Origin: Fibrobacter sp.
Lineage (GTDB): Bacteria; Fibrobacterota; Fibrobacteria; Fibrobacterales; Fibrobacteraceae
Assembly (NCBI RefSeq): GCF_017545445.1
Contig: NZ_JAFWOM010000099.1
Coordinates: 1 to 33,906 of the forward strand
Length of the DNA: 33,906 bases
Direction: 5' to 3'
The notes under the pieces are model-generated. The model searched no databases. It saw nothing but the letters and a program-made list of their open reading frames with translations, and had not been told where the DNA came from. Of this stretch, positions 1 to 7,908 are shown piece by piece (the first letter of the stretch is position 1; each line of letters opens with the position of its first letter). Position numbers and translations under genes: made by a program.

Positions 1-110
1 CTTGGAGTGAAAATGTGTCCGCAGGTCTTACAAAGCCACCGCTGCTTGCCCTGTTTAAGACCCTTCTTGATGACCTTGTTTGACCCACAAAAAAAGCAAA
101 TTTTTCCCAT
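1..110 (-). CDS. IS transposase, N-terminal fragment (cut by window edge)
   Basis: The leftward reading frame starts at the ATG at 110 and runs off the window. It begins MGKICFFCGSNKVIKKG and continues with a second Cys pair (LCKTCGH). The two CxxC pairs, about 24 residues apart, form a zinc ribbon of the kind found at the N-terminus of IS1595-like and related DDE transposases, where it binds the element ends. Only about 36 residues are visible, so the catalytic domain and the exact IS family cannot be assigned. The other element end lies outside the window, so terminal repeats cannot be matched. A short regulatory zinc-ribbon protein is an alternative, but the basic 'KKGLKQGKQRW' linker between the Cys pairs favours a transposase. 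Confidence 0.6.
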   Translation of the reverse strand, partial: MGKICFFCGSNKVIKKGLKQGKQRWLCKTCGHIFTP

Positions 111-230
111 AAAAGAAAAATTTGCTACAACGCCTTATAAATCAAAGGGTTACGAGAAATTTAGGTACCCAAATGTCATATAGGCCTATTTTTTACTTTA
201 TTCGATGTAAAATCAACAATGCAAGACAAC

Positions 231-275
231 TTTGTGCTACCAAATCGAATGAAATTCTCATTTTGGTAGCACAAA
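231..275. repeat. 14-bp perfect inverted repeat
   Basis: TTTGTGCTACCAAA (231-244) is perfectly repeated in inverted orientation at 262-275, with a 17-nt loop. The inner word GCTACCAAA occurs again at 332-340 inside the neighbouring terminator hairpin, so the two hairpins share arm sequence. Apart from these hairpins, 111-398 holds nothing I can identify as a gene. It lies between the IS fragment and the end of the FISUMP gene. Confidence 0.7.
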
Positions 276-324
276 AGCAATCCGACAGACCATAAATCGC
301 CCTACATCTGATAATTTTATATGT

Positions 325-373
325 AAAAAATGCTACCAAAACAGCAATCTTAGCTGATTTAGTAGCATTTTTT
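325..373 (-). terminator. Rho-independent terminator of the FISUMP gene
   Basis: On the minus strand AAAAAATGCTAC and GTAGCATTTTTT form a perfect 12-bp outer stem (362-373 with 325-336). An inner CAGC/GCTG stem lies at 342-345/353-356. The hairpin ends in a T-run and sits about 25 nt past the stop codon of the leftward gene ending at 399. Confidence 0.7.
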
Positions 374-398
374 CGCAAAAAATCGATTTTTCGTCTAA

Positions 399-1697
399 CT
401 AGTCTTTCACACAGCGAACAGAGTACTCATTAGATGCATTGTAAATCATTATACTCGGTGTACTTTCATAGTAATTAATCCACATAGCAGATGCATTATT
501 GCTTGAATTACCGTTATCAACCCAGAAGTAGGCACTGGAATTCAAATCAAAGTAATCGCCACTTTCGAGACCTCCAGCGGGCTTCGCGTCAAAGCCCCAG
601 AAATTAAGTCCCTTCGAAGAATTGCTGTTCCAACCCGAAGTAGAACGTAAAGCAGGACTGGTCTTTGCAAATTTAATCAAAGATGTAGCGTCATTAACTG
701 TGGGCAATCGCCAATTTTCAGGACAAACTTTCTTTGCCGTTTCAAACGAATAAAGACGCCCATATTCCGTGCAGTTATCCTTATTATCCTTATAGCAATG
801 ACTCCCGTCTGCATTATAATTCAAATTATCCGCCATCCATGTCTTTCCGTTGATATTCACGGTTCTGTAGGTTTCGCCTTCATATTTCAACGAGCCGTAA
901 TCATGCGGAATTTGCTCAATATACGAAGAATCCAAAGTTCCAGTAACCTTGATATCATTGGGGTTTGCAACGCAGCGAACAGACAATCCATGATCTTTGT
1001 AGAAAAAGCCATTTTCTAAAGCATTTATTTCATGACGGAGCTGAAAGCCGTATGCCGTTCCATCATCCTTATTCTCGGATGTCCAGAAGAGAGCGATTCG
1101 CCCTGTACTTAAGAATGTTTTGCCATCGTTATTGCGACGCCCTGAAGCAACTGCATTAAAACCAAAACGATTGGTCGGCGCATTAGCACTATCGGACTTG
1201 TTCCATGTTTCTAATGATTTAAGGCTTGTGCCAGATCCTTCACCCCCGTTTTGCGATTCCACATAGGAATTCAAATTGTACCAATCCATTTGTGTTGGAA
1301 GTTTCCATCCTGGAGGACAGATGCCCTGAATCTCTGAACTCGCGTATTTTGATGAAAGATATTTTTTGTCAATGTCCATTGCGGCTGTCCAAGAATAAAG
1401 ACGACCGAACTTGGAACATTTTTTATCATCTTCATGGCACCAAGAATTTCCTTTAAGATTTTCCATGCTTGAAGAATCCGCGTAGCGAAGGTTTTCTGTC
1501 ATCCAATAGAAACCATTAATCTTAGCAACTCCATACTCATTACCGTCGCGATAATCCACAAGTTTGCCATCTTTAATATCAGCACTCTTTTGATAACCAT
1601 GAGGAACAATTTCTTCAGCTGTATGGCAGGCCGCAAGTGTCAAAAAAGAAGTTGAGGTCGCAAGCAAGAAGATTTTTTTTAAATAAAACTTATTCAT
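399..1697 (-). CDS. FISUMP-domain lipoprotein
   Basis: A 432-residue surface or periplasmic lipoprotein. The start at 1697 is preferred over an upstream ATG at 1724 because AAGGG lies about 8 nt before it and because it opens directly into a signal peptide with lipobox LAAC (Cys24). Two copies of the Fibrobacter major paralogous domain follow, at about residues 48-245 and 275-431. Each has the family landmarks: WMTENL / WMADNL, a CxE/D..C.xxGRLYSW stretch, a GICPPGWKLPT or CPENWRLPT segment, and a final SVRCV. The family is widespread in Fibrobacter, is presumed to be outer-surface, and has no known biochemical role. The gene begins 40 nt after the last gene of the stator-like operon, so it may be co-transcribed with it, but it has its own good ribosome-binding site. 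It ends before a strong terminator. Confidence 0.88.
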   Translation of the reverse strand: MNKFYLKKIFLLATSTSFLTLAACHTAEEIVPHGYQKSADIKDGKLVDYRDGNEYGVAKINGFYWMTENLRYADSSSMENLKGNSWCHEDDKKCSKFGRLYSWTAAMDIDKKYLSSKYASSEIQGICPPGWKLPTQMDWYNLNSYVESQNGGEGSGTSLKSLETWNKSDSANAPTNRFGFNAVASGRRNNDGKTFLSTGRIALFWTSENKDDGTAYGFQLRHEINALENGFFYKDHGLSVRCVANPNDIKVTGTLDSSYIEQIPHDYGSLKYEGETYRTVNINGKTWMADNLNYNADGSHCYKDNKDNCTEYGRLYSFETAKKVCPENWRLPTVNDATSLIKFAKTSPALRSTSGWNSNSSKGLNFWGFDAKPAGGLESGDYFDLNSSAYFWVDNGNSSNNASAMWINYYESTPSIMIYNASNEYSVRCVKD

Positions 1698-1737
1698 AAC
1701 GAGACCCTTTATGAGTTTAGCCATGAATAATGTACAA

Positions 1738-2406
1738 TTATTTTTTGTCTTGGGGTACTAATCTATCGACAATTCTGAACAAATCGTTGTAAATTTCGAG
1801 GAAATCTTCGATCCAAATCGGGTCGTGTTCGCCTACGATGTGGAATGTTTCTTCGAGCGTATGAAGCGAATTGTAGAGACCGACCGCAGAACCTGTCGGT
1901 TGTACATAATTTCCCTTGTAAATAGAGGAGGCAACGACACGAGCGCGGTAGCTACGGCGTAAGCGAGCGATCAACGCACTACGAAGAGCTAAAAGTTCAT
2001 CATGGGCAACGAGATATTCGCCTTTTTTTATCCAACCATCGACAAGGTTCAAGCGTCGGTTGATGGAATCACGTTCTGTCGAAGGAACGAGCATTTTTTT
2101 TGCTTCGAGTGTCGCACGGATTCTGGCGACAATTTTATTTAAAAGCTCCGCATTCCAAAAAATCATAGGCGGACGGACATCGCCTTTATTTTTTTCAAGT
2201 ACCGGTTTATGTGCTTTAATCCAGCGTTCTAACTTTTGCACAACCAGACAAGCTTCCGGAAAACGCTCTACGGCCACGTACTCTTGTGCACGAATGTAAA
2301 GCGTATCTGCATAAACCATCCGCCAATGCGATAGCTTGCCCGATTTGCGAATAGCATCGATGCTTTGTTTGATATCAGAAAGCTTTTTGGTAAGCACGAT
2401 TTCCAT
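1738..2406 (-). CDS. 222-aa helical protein of the MotA/OmpA-like operon
   Basis: I do not recognise this family. The protein is predicted to be nearly all alpha-helical, basic, and without signal peptide or membrane segment, so it is probably cytosolic. A run rich in Arg (LIARLRRSYRARVV) lies at about residues 147-160. Its ATG overlaps the stop of the OmpA/MotB-like gene by one base (TAATG), which implies translational coupling and roughly equal production. By position (last gene after MotA-like and OmpA-like genes) it could correspond to the DUF2894-type member of proteobacterial DUF3348/DUF802/OmpA/DUF2894 clusters. That comparison rests on gene order only; I cannot show sequence similarity. 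A role as a cytosolic partner of the channel is inference. Confidence 0.8.
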   Translation of the reverse strand: MEIVLTKKLSDIKQSIDAIRKSGKLSHWRMVYADTLYIRAQEYVAVERFPEACLVVQKLERWIKAHKPVLEKNKGDVRPPMIFWNAELLNKIVARIRATLEAKKMLVPSTERDSINRRLNLVDGWIKKGEYLVAHDELLALRSALIARLRRSYRARVVASSIYKGNYVQPTGSAVGLYNSLHTLEETFHIVGEHDPIWIEDFLEIYNDLFRIVDRLVPQDKK

Positions 2407-3071
2407 TAGCGTGTTACCTCGATTTTGGCAGTTTCTTTTGCACCGTTGTTCGACTGGAGCGGAGTCACGCCGATTTCGACACGGCGGTTCAAACGTCGGT
2501 GTTCTTCGCTATCGTTGGGGTACTTGGGGCGGTGTTCGCCAAAGCCTGCGGCAAAGAGCCTGTCAGGTGGGAATCCCTGCTTTACAAGCATTCTGACGAC
2601 ATTCACTGCACGTTCTGCAGACAAGTTCCAGTTTGTGTAAGTCTTGGATTTCACCGGAGTGTCATCCGTAAATCCGCTCACCATGATGACATCTGTGGAA
2701 TCGAGCGATTCGAGAAGGCCCTTGCTGATTCCGCGAATCACCCCCTCGCCTTCTGGCGTGAGGTTTGCGCCGTTAATCGGGAACAAGAAGCTTGCTTGGA
2801 TCTGAATTTTACCGTCTTCAAGCGCGATAAGGCCCGCTTCGATGGAAGTCTGCAAACTTTTGGACAAAAGCGCGTTGCGTTCGGCTGCAATCTTTCGCAT
2901 CTGTTCTTGGCAAGTGAGCACTTCTTCTTCGGTACGCGTCAAATCTTCGGCCTTTTGTTCCTTGAGGGTCGCCATCGCTACAAACGCAAGGATAAAGAGC
3001 GAAACGAGGGCTACGCCCAAGTCCGTATAGGCCATCCAAGGATTGCTGTTTTCGTCTCTATTGCGACGCAT
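2406..3071 (-). CDS. MotB/OmpA-like stator subunit (ZorB-like architecture)
   Basis: A 221-residue inner-membrane protein anchored by one N-terminal helix (about residues 15-34) with a periplasmic C-terminal OmpA/MotB peptidoglycan-binding domain. The membrane helix begins WMAYTDLGVALVSLF. Asp17 lies where MotB and ZorB carry the ion-binding Asp (MotB Asp32 equivalent). A short coiled-coil linker follows (about 36-75). The OmpA-C domain (about 85-212) shows FPINGANLTPEG, SGFTDDTPV, NWNLSAERAVNVV, FGEHRPKYPNDSEEHRRLNRRVEI, which includes the NxxLSxxRA and NRRVE signatures. The gene starts 2 nt after the MotA-like gene, with its SD (GAAGG) inside the end of that gene, as expected for two subunits of one complex. 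A flagellar MotB is unlikely: no flagellar genes are nearby and the partner has an unusual tail. Confidence 0.9.
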   Translation of the reverse strand: MRRNRDENSNPWMAYTDLGVALVSLFILAFVAMATLKEQKAEDLTRTEEEVLTCQEQMRKIAAERNALLSKSLQTSIEAGLIALEDGKIQIQASFLFPINGANLTPEGEGVIRGISKGLLESLDSTDVIMVSGFTDDTPVKSKTYTNWNLSAERAVNVVRMLVKQGFPPDRLFAAGFGEHRPKYPNDSEEHRRLNRRVEIGVTPLQSNNGAKETAKIEVTR

Positions 3072-3073
3072 GA

Positions 3074-4972
3074 TTAACCTTCAGCTTTAGGTTGAGCGGG
3101 GATTGCAGAACGTTGAGTTTGTTCGAGAACTTCGAGCAAGATTTCCTGAGTCTTGACCGCATTTTCCATGAGCACTTCGCTCGCACGTTCGTGGAAGGCT
3201 TCGAGAGACTGGTTGAGATGCTCGACAAAGTTGTCTTCTTCTTCGTGTTCCGCCGTATCGCCCGAGAGCTTTTCGAGAATTGTTTCAAGTCCACTGCGCA
3301 GCATTTCGAGGTTCGCGCTGAGTTCGGACTGGTTCACGCGCATAAGTTCTGCGGTTTCCACGATGTTTCCGCCAAGAGCATCGGTCGCTTCTTTCTCTTT
3401 GACGACACGGTTGTCGATGCTTTCGGTAAGAGCTTTTTGGGCTTCCAGGAGAACGGTCGATGTTTCGGAAAGTTTCTGGAAAGCACCGAGAATATCGGAA
3501 GAAAGGGCTCCGAGTTTTTCGGAGACGTTCTGCGAAAGTTCTGCTGAACCGGCCTGAGCCTTTTCGGCCACCTGCAAAGCGACGTTCTTAAGAGTTTCGA
3601 GACCTTCACGCTGGGAATCCACGTTGGCAGTCGTTTTGTCTTCGAGGCGCTGCATAAAGCTTTCCCACTGTTCGTTGGATTGCTTAACTTGTTCGGCAAC
3701 GGAATCACCAATGCTCTTGGAGGCCTCGTCCATAGCATCCTTAGTAAGGTATGCCACATCCATCGTGCCTTTCGCCACATCCTGAAGCCCGGCTTTAACA
3801 TCGGAAGCAACACCGTCGAGGCCTGCCTTGACATCAGATGCGACCTTAGAGAGGGATGTTTCCACATTGCTAGAAACACCTTCAAGCGAAGACTTCACGC
3901 CAGACGAAATTCCATCGAGGCCTGCATTCAACGATGTAGAAATACCGTTCAGTTTTTCATCTAATTTTTCCGGAATCGCTTCAACGGATTTAGAAAGAGC
4001 AACGATATTTTCATTAATCGGATTGAACGCGTTCGTCACAGACGCTCCGACAAGTTCGCCAAACTTCTGCGTTGATTCGTTCATGTTCGCTACAGCACCT
4101 GCGAGAGAATCATTGACCGTCCTGATGGACGATGTCATTTCCGTAGAAACTTTCTGAACAGATTCAACAACATCCTGATTCAGCTTTGAAGTCATGGATG
4201 AGAGTTCCTCGCCCACCATCGACACAACGCCAGCCAAGCCTTCTTTCACAGAAGACGCAATCACGGACAAATTCTTTTCGACAGATTCAAAGAGGCGTTC
4301 GAGTTCGCTCTTGTCTTCTTCAATCACGCCCTTTTCGCTTGTAGCTCCTTGCATGTCAAGCGTAAAGGCATCGAGGTGCGCCATAAAATCATCGCGGCGG
4401 GCACTCAAAACGGTGCGGCTTGCATTCAAAATTAACGCGGCGAACAAACCGCAAAGGCTTGTACCGAAAATGCCCTTCATGTTCTGGAACAGCACCTGGA
4501 TCGTATCGAGCGTGCCTTGCGTCGTCGAATTGTCAATAGCACCACCTGCGGTTGCCACCGATTGCATAAGGCCAAAGAATGTACCCATCAAGCCGAGAAG
4601 AATGACTGTCGAACCCACGCTGCGGTTCAGCGGAATCGAAGAACCCGACGAAAGCACGTCAAAAGCAATCGGAGAATCGAGACGAATATCCTTTTGCAAA
4701 AGGCGCTTGGCAAGTTCAATTCTTTTAGCGACAACGCCCGAATCCAAGTCAGGATAAACGTTCTCTTTTTCGCAAGCGTCAATGATTTCGTCTTCGGCAA
4801 TAATCTGCTTCATCTTGCGGATAGCAGAAAGCTGTTCAACAAAGTAAACCGCAATAATGGCTATCATGATGATCCAGCCAAATGCTGGTGCGCCAAAATA
4901 AAGGGCCCCCGCGATAAGAGTCACAAGACCCACCACCGTCAAAACAAGAATTATATTGAATGAATTTTTCAT
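3074..4972 (-). CDS. MotA/ExbB-like channel with long coiled-coil tail
   Basis: A 632-residue membrane protein. TM1 and TM2 lie at about residues 5-24 and 31-48. A short cytosolic segment follows, then TM3 at about 118-138 with GLMGTFFGLMQSV, the MotA/ExbB/TolQ pore signature, and TM4 at about 166-186 (GIFGTSLCGLFAALIL). From about 210 to the end it is coiled coil, including six in-phase 11-residue repeats at 341-406 (LDGVASDVKAG type). Normal MotA or ExbB is 200-300 residues; the extra 400-residue cytosolic tail resembles the plan of ZorA from Zorya defence systems and of DUF802 proteins. The MotB-like gene follows after 2 nt and the 305-aa gene ends 7 nt upstream. It probably forms an ion-driven stator with the next gene product. 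Which ion it uses, and what the tail engages, cannot be read from the sequence. Confidence 0.88.
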   Translation of the reverse strand: MKNSFNIILVLTVVGLVTLIAGALYFGAPAFGWIIMIAIIAVYFVEQLSAIRKMKQIIAEDEIIDACEKENVYPDLDSGVVAKRIELAKRLLQKDIRLDSPIAFDVLSSGSSIPLNRSVGSTVILLGLMGTFFGLMQSVATAGGAIDNSTTQGTLDTIQVLFQNMKGIFGTSLCGLFAALILNASRTVLSARRDDFMAHLDAFTLDMQGATSEKGVIEEDKSELERLFESVEKNLSVIASSVKEGLAGVVSMVGEELSSMTSKLNQDVVESVQKVSTEMTSSIRTVNDSLAGAVANMNESTQKFGELVGASVTNAFNPINENIVALSKSVEAIPEKLDEKLNGISTSLNAGLDGISSGVKSSLEGVSSNVETSLSKVASDVKAGLDGVASDVKAGLQDVAKGTMDVAYLTKDAMDEASKSIGDSVAEQVKQSNEQWESFMQRLEDKTTANVDSQREGLETLKNVALQVAEKAQAGSAELSQNVSEKLGALSSDILGAFQKLSETSTVLLEAQKALTESIDNRVVKEKEATDALGGNIVETAELMRVNQSELSANLEMLRSGLETILEKLSGDTAEHEEEDNFVEHLNQSLEAFHERASEVLMENAVKTQEILLEVLEQTQRSAIPAQPKAEG

Positions 4973-4979
4973 TTGTTAC

Positions 4980-5897
4980 CTACACATTCTGCGCCTGATA
5001 GGGAGCTACAGTTTCAAATAAGTTCAACTGACCGCGAGAAAACCCGCGAAGGAATAAAGACCATTTACTTTGATACCATTCGATAATCTGCGTCGTAAGG
5101 CCTTGAGCATAATCGCAAAAGTCGTCCGTAAAAGCCAAAAAACAGTTTTCGTACGCGTAATGCGGATTCCAATAACGCCCGACGTTCCTGGCGCAAGACA
5201 TCGCCGAAGAATAGTAGCGTATCGGGCCCTTCGATGTGAACGCTGCCGCAAAACGTTTTTTGGCAAGCGTATTCAACGATGTTCGGAGCGAGACGACCAT
5301 CGCGTTTTCTTTTTCACGCAACGAAGCCTCCAAACACGGCAAGAGTTTGGAAACAGGATCGACCGCACTTTCAGAAAGCCAGTACTTGCAAAGTTTTTCT
5401 TGCAATTGCATCACGCGGCCATGCATACGCACGAACAAAGGTTCAGCATCACTTACAAGCAAGTGAATCGTTGCCGAATAGAAGTTGTTGATGTCCTGCT
5501 TGTTGTTCTTGACCGTCAAAGCCCAGCCTTTTTCTTCGTCATGCACCAAGAAATTGCCGCCTTCCAGCAAGAGCCGGAGCACTTCGTCGGTCGAAAAGCG
5601 CTGGATCCACTTGGCTCGGAATTCGCTATAAAGTTTTTCGCAATCCTTGAAAATTTGCGGGAATCCGGATTCGCAAAGTTTCCATGCGGAATCACTGAAC
5701 GATATCAACTCCGAACTGCCGACGTTAGCCGAAGGATTGTTTAGCATGGCATCGAGATGTTCAAAAAGCGCGATGGACCATGTGACCATCATGGACTGCG
5801 AAAGCGTTGCGACGACAGCCGAACGATTGGGACGAACGGCCAAGCGAACACTTGCACCGGTCATCTTGCGTATGGCTCTACGGAAAGCTTCTTCCAC
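4980..5897 (-). CDS. 305-aa cytosolic protein of the MotA/OmpA-like operon
   Basis: I do not recognise this family. The start is a GTG at 5897 with a strong SD (AAGGGGA) that overlaps the stop codon of the beta-helix gene, so translation is coupled. The protein has no signal peptide or clear membrane segment and is predicted mainly helical, with a beta-prone patch around residues 113-127 (FLVHDEEKGWALTV). It is not ZorC, ZorD or ZorE-like: no helicase motifs and no nuclease motif are visible. By position directly before the channel gene it may be the counterpart of DUF3348 proteins in the DUF802 clusters of proteobacteria; this is a gene-order analogy only. A cytosolic assembly or control factor for the channel is the most reasonable inference. 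Confidence 0.78.
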   Translation of the reverse strand: MEEAFRRAIRKMTGASVRLAVRPNRSAVVATLSQSMMVTWSIALFEHLDAMLNNPSANVGSSELISFSDSAWKLCESGFPQIFKDCEKLYSEFRAKWIQRFSTDEVLRLLLEGGNFLVHDEEKGWALTVKNNKQDINNFYSATIHLLVSDAEPLFVRMHGRVMQLQEKLCKYWLSESAVDPVSKLLPCLEASLREKENAMVVSLRTSLNTLAKKRFAAAFTSKGPIRYYSSAMSCARNVGRYWNPHYAYENCFLAFTDDFCDYAQGLTTQIIEWYQSKWSLFLRGFSRGQLNLFETVAPYQAQNV

Positions 5898-5906
5898 GAA
5901 ATCCCC

Positions 5907-6641
5907 TTAGAAAAACGATTCGATGTAATGCCAAACGTTACGGCGGACGCGTTTCTTGCTTGCCTTCAAAGCATTCGCTTCACTGCGGATATCCGATTCA
6001 AGGTTGTTGCGGATTAAATCGGTATCGCCTTCAACCTTGCCTTCGGTTTCAAGATAAAGTCCATATACGTTTTCTGTAACGTTAGTTCCATTTGAAATGA
6101 CTCGCCCAGCCCTGACTGAGAGTGCATAACGATTTCGAGACATTGTACAATGGTTCAATTTTACATCGGGGCTTTCATCAATCCAAAGACCGTAGTAGTT
6201 GTTGGTAAAGCGAACATTTTCAAACGAACCACGTGAACGGAACACCGTATTGCGAAACGCGTTCTCGACAACCAAGTTCTTAATTTCAAAAGGTTGCGAA
6301 CTCGACATGATGTGGAAGCCATTCCAATTAACTGAAGAATCCGCACCGCAAAAAACGACCGGCTTATCACTCGAACCAATAATCTTTACTGTGCCTTGAA
6401 GCATAAGCTTTGCGAACTCCCCCATCTGGACAGTCACGCCCGGTTCAACGACAAACGAATCCGTTGCAGCAACAACCACGCTCTGTTCAAGCACATAGGG
6501 GCTATCTTTTTCTTGCAAAAAGACCTTTCCGTTTACCGCCGCTGGGAAAGGCATCCCCGAAGCAAAGCAAGAAGTCGCCATTGCAACAACAGATGTGAGT
6601 GCGATAAAAGAGGATCGAATTAAAAGTTTCATACAAATCAT
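5907..6641 (-). CDS. Secreted parallel beta-helix-like protein
   Basis: A 244-residue protein with an N-terminal signal peptide (MKLLIRSSFIALTSVVAMATSC region, cleavage near FASG). The body has short repeated beta rungs typical of right-handed parallel beta-helices: VEPGVTVQMGEFAKLMLQGT, then VNWNGFHIMSS, FEIKNLVVENAF, FENVRFTNNYYGLWI, VKLNHCTMSRNRYALSV and VTENVYGLYLETEG. This matches the NosD/CASH-type repeat layout. No catalytic residues of a polysaccharide lyase are apparent, so a structural or binding role is more likely than an enzyme. The ATG at 6641 overlaps the previous stop (ATGA). A second ATG at 6632 gives the same signal peptide. Location is inferred to be periplasm or outer surface. 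Confidence 0.8.
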   Translation of the reverse strand: MICMKLLIRSSFIALTSVVAMATSCFASGMPFPAAVNGKVFLQEKDSPYVLEQSVVVAATDSFVVEPGVTVQMGEFAKLMLQGTVKIIGSSDKPVVFCGADSSVNWNGFHIMSSSQPFEIKNLVVENAFRNTVFRSRGSFENVRFTNNYYGLWIDESPDVKLNHCTMSRNRYALSVRAGRVISNGTNVTENVYGLYLETEGKVEGDTDLIRNNLESDIRSEANALKASKKRVRRNVWHYIESFF

Positions 6642-7477
6642 TGCAAATTCTTCAAAGTAATTTTCTGATTGACATTCATGCTCGGAAGCGTATCACCGGC
6701 AACGAGATCAAAAATATCGAGTTTTGCCAATATGTCCATTTCGGCAGAAGAGAGCGTTCCATGCGTCACGTCAAAAAGCACAATGCCGTCACCGATAACG
6801 TAGTCGCTACTCTTCAACTGTAAATTCGAGGTCGTGTCCGGGAGTTCCAAATACTTCATGCCCATGTGGATCTTTGCCATTCGCACTCCATCTTGCAGAT
6901 AAACATCTTGCAATGTGAACGTCTTATAGACGGTCGTCGAACTGTTGCCTTTGCCGTGAATTGGCATTTGACGTTCCCACGATTCGCCAAGCTTGACCGG
7001 CTTTTCTGGGAGAATTGGCTGAGCTTTGAGGAACAGCGGTATCAAGTTCAACTCGTCTTCTGAAAGCGCATCCACAGCATTTTCGACTGATGGATTCGAT
7101 ATGATTCCATCACGGTCTAGCTTGAACTGGAAGTTTTGAATTGAAAGGTATTTTTCGATATTGCGGAATTCGTCAACGGAACGCTTGTCGCTATTGTAAT
7201 TGACGGAATCGATTTTCATTTCAAAGCGGCCCGAACCATCGTCGTATGACATGAGGAGACTCATGGTGCTGCGGACGCTCACGTGCGTTCGCATGGATTC
7301 AGGAACTGTATTGGAATCGCCCGGCAAGCTGGCATTCAGCGTTGATTCAAGAACGTATGACTGAGGAGTCGCTGTTTGCGTATTAAAGGCGAGATGAATT
7401 TCGTTCCGTTCACAGGAACATAGGCTGAACAGCGCAACAGAAAGTGCGGGAATAGCATAAATCTTCATAAAATTCAT
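6638..7477 (-). CDS. Lipoprotein resembling DUF6263
   Basis: A 279-residue lipoprotein: signal peptide ending in lipobox LCSC (Cys22 counting from the ATG at 7477; another ATG at 7468 is equally good). The mature part is predicted to be mostly beta. It contains PILPEKPVKLGESWERQMPI followed by a Thr/Ser-rich strand and KIHMGMKYLE, which recalls the DUF6263 family of secreted proteins; that assignment is from memory and not tested. It is the first gene of the leftward operon and overlaps the beta-helix gene by 4 nt. Neither start has a clear SD. Upstream lies repeat-rich DNA, so the operon promoter probably lies just before 7477, but I cannot place it. Confidence 0.8.
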   Translation of the reverse strand: MNFMKIYAIPALSVALFSLCSCERNEIHLAFNTQTATPQSYVLESTLNASLPGDSNTVPESMRTHVSVRSTMSLLMSYDDGSGRFEMKIDSVNYNSDKRSVDEFRNIEKYLSIQNFQFKLDRDGIISNPSVENAVDALSEDELNLIPLFLKAQPILPEKPVKLGESWERQMPIHGKGNSSTTVYKTFTLQDVYLQDGVRMAKIHMGMKYLELPDTTSNLQLKSSDYVIGDGIVLFDVTHGTLSSAEMDILAKLDIFDLVAGDTLPSMNVNQKITLKNLQ

Positions 7478-7908
7478 GCATAGAATATAGATATTAGACG
7501 AGAGACTAGAGACGAGAGACTAGAGAAATGTAAGGCGAAATAAGTGATTAGTGGTCAGGGATTAGGGGTTAGGAGTTAGGGATTAGAGGGCTTTGGGCTC
7601 GCTCGTTTCACTCGCTTTGGGGTATGGGGTCGCACCCAAAGGGTGCTTTGGGGTATTGTAAGTGATTAGTGGTTAGTGATTAGTGGTTAGTGGTTAGTAA
7701 ACAGTAGGCAGTAGGAAGAAGGAAGAAAGCAGGCCCCGGCACACTTCGACGTAGCTCAGTGCATCGCTTAGGCCGGGGTGACAATGTAATAGAAACCGTA
7801 TCTGCGTGAAGCGATGCGTGTTCAAAGCCCAGAGGAAGCCGCAGGCGACCAAACACATTGCCCATACCCCATAGCCCAGAGGAGCTTTAGCTCCGTGCCC
7901 ATAACCTA
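7478..7908. repeat. Intergenic block of degenerate repeats
   Basis: About 430 bp without a gene. It contains repeated GAGACTAGAGACGAG words (about 7500-7525), then a long G/T-rich array of TTAGTGG, TTAGGGG and TTAGGA words (about 7540-7700), then AGTAGGAAGAAGGAAG (about 7700-7730). A CCCCGG/CCGGGG palindrome (7734-7739/7773-7778) follows, ending in a TGAC word. A 25-nt segment at 7594-7618 recurs with one mismatch inside tadA at 8406-8430. Related arrays recur at about 15745-15780, 23826-23873 and 25371-25402. Confidence 0.75.

Noticed and set aside
193..378. A 61-codon leftward frame between the IS fragment and the FISUMP gene
   Set aside because: It covers two hairpins, one of them the terminator, with no SD or family resemblance.
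2406..4972. Calling the pair flagellar motA/motB
   Set aside because: The channel has a 400-residue coiled-coil tail, no flagellar genes are nearby, and Fibrobacter is not known to be flagellated.
1738..7477. Calling the MotA/OmpA-like operon a Zorya defence system
   Set aside because: ZorA- and ZorB-like architecture is present, but there is no ZorC, ZorD helicase or ZorE nuclease, and the neighbours are envelope proteins.
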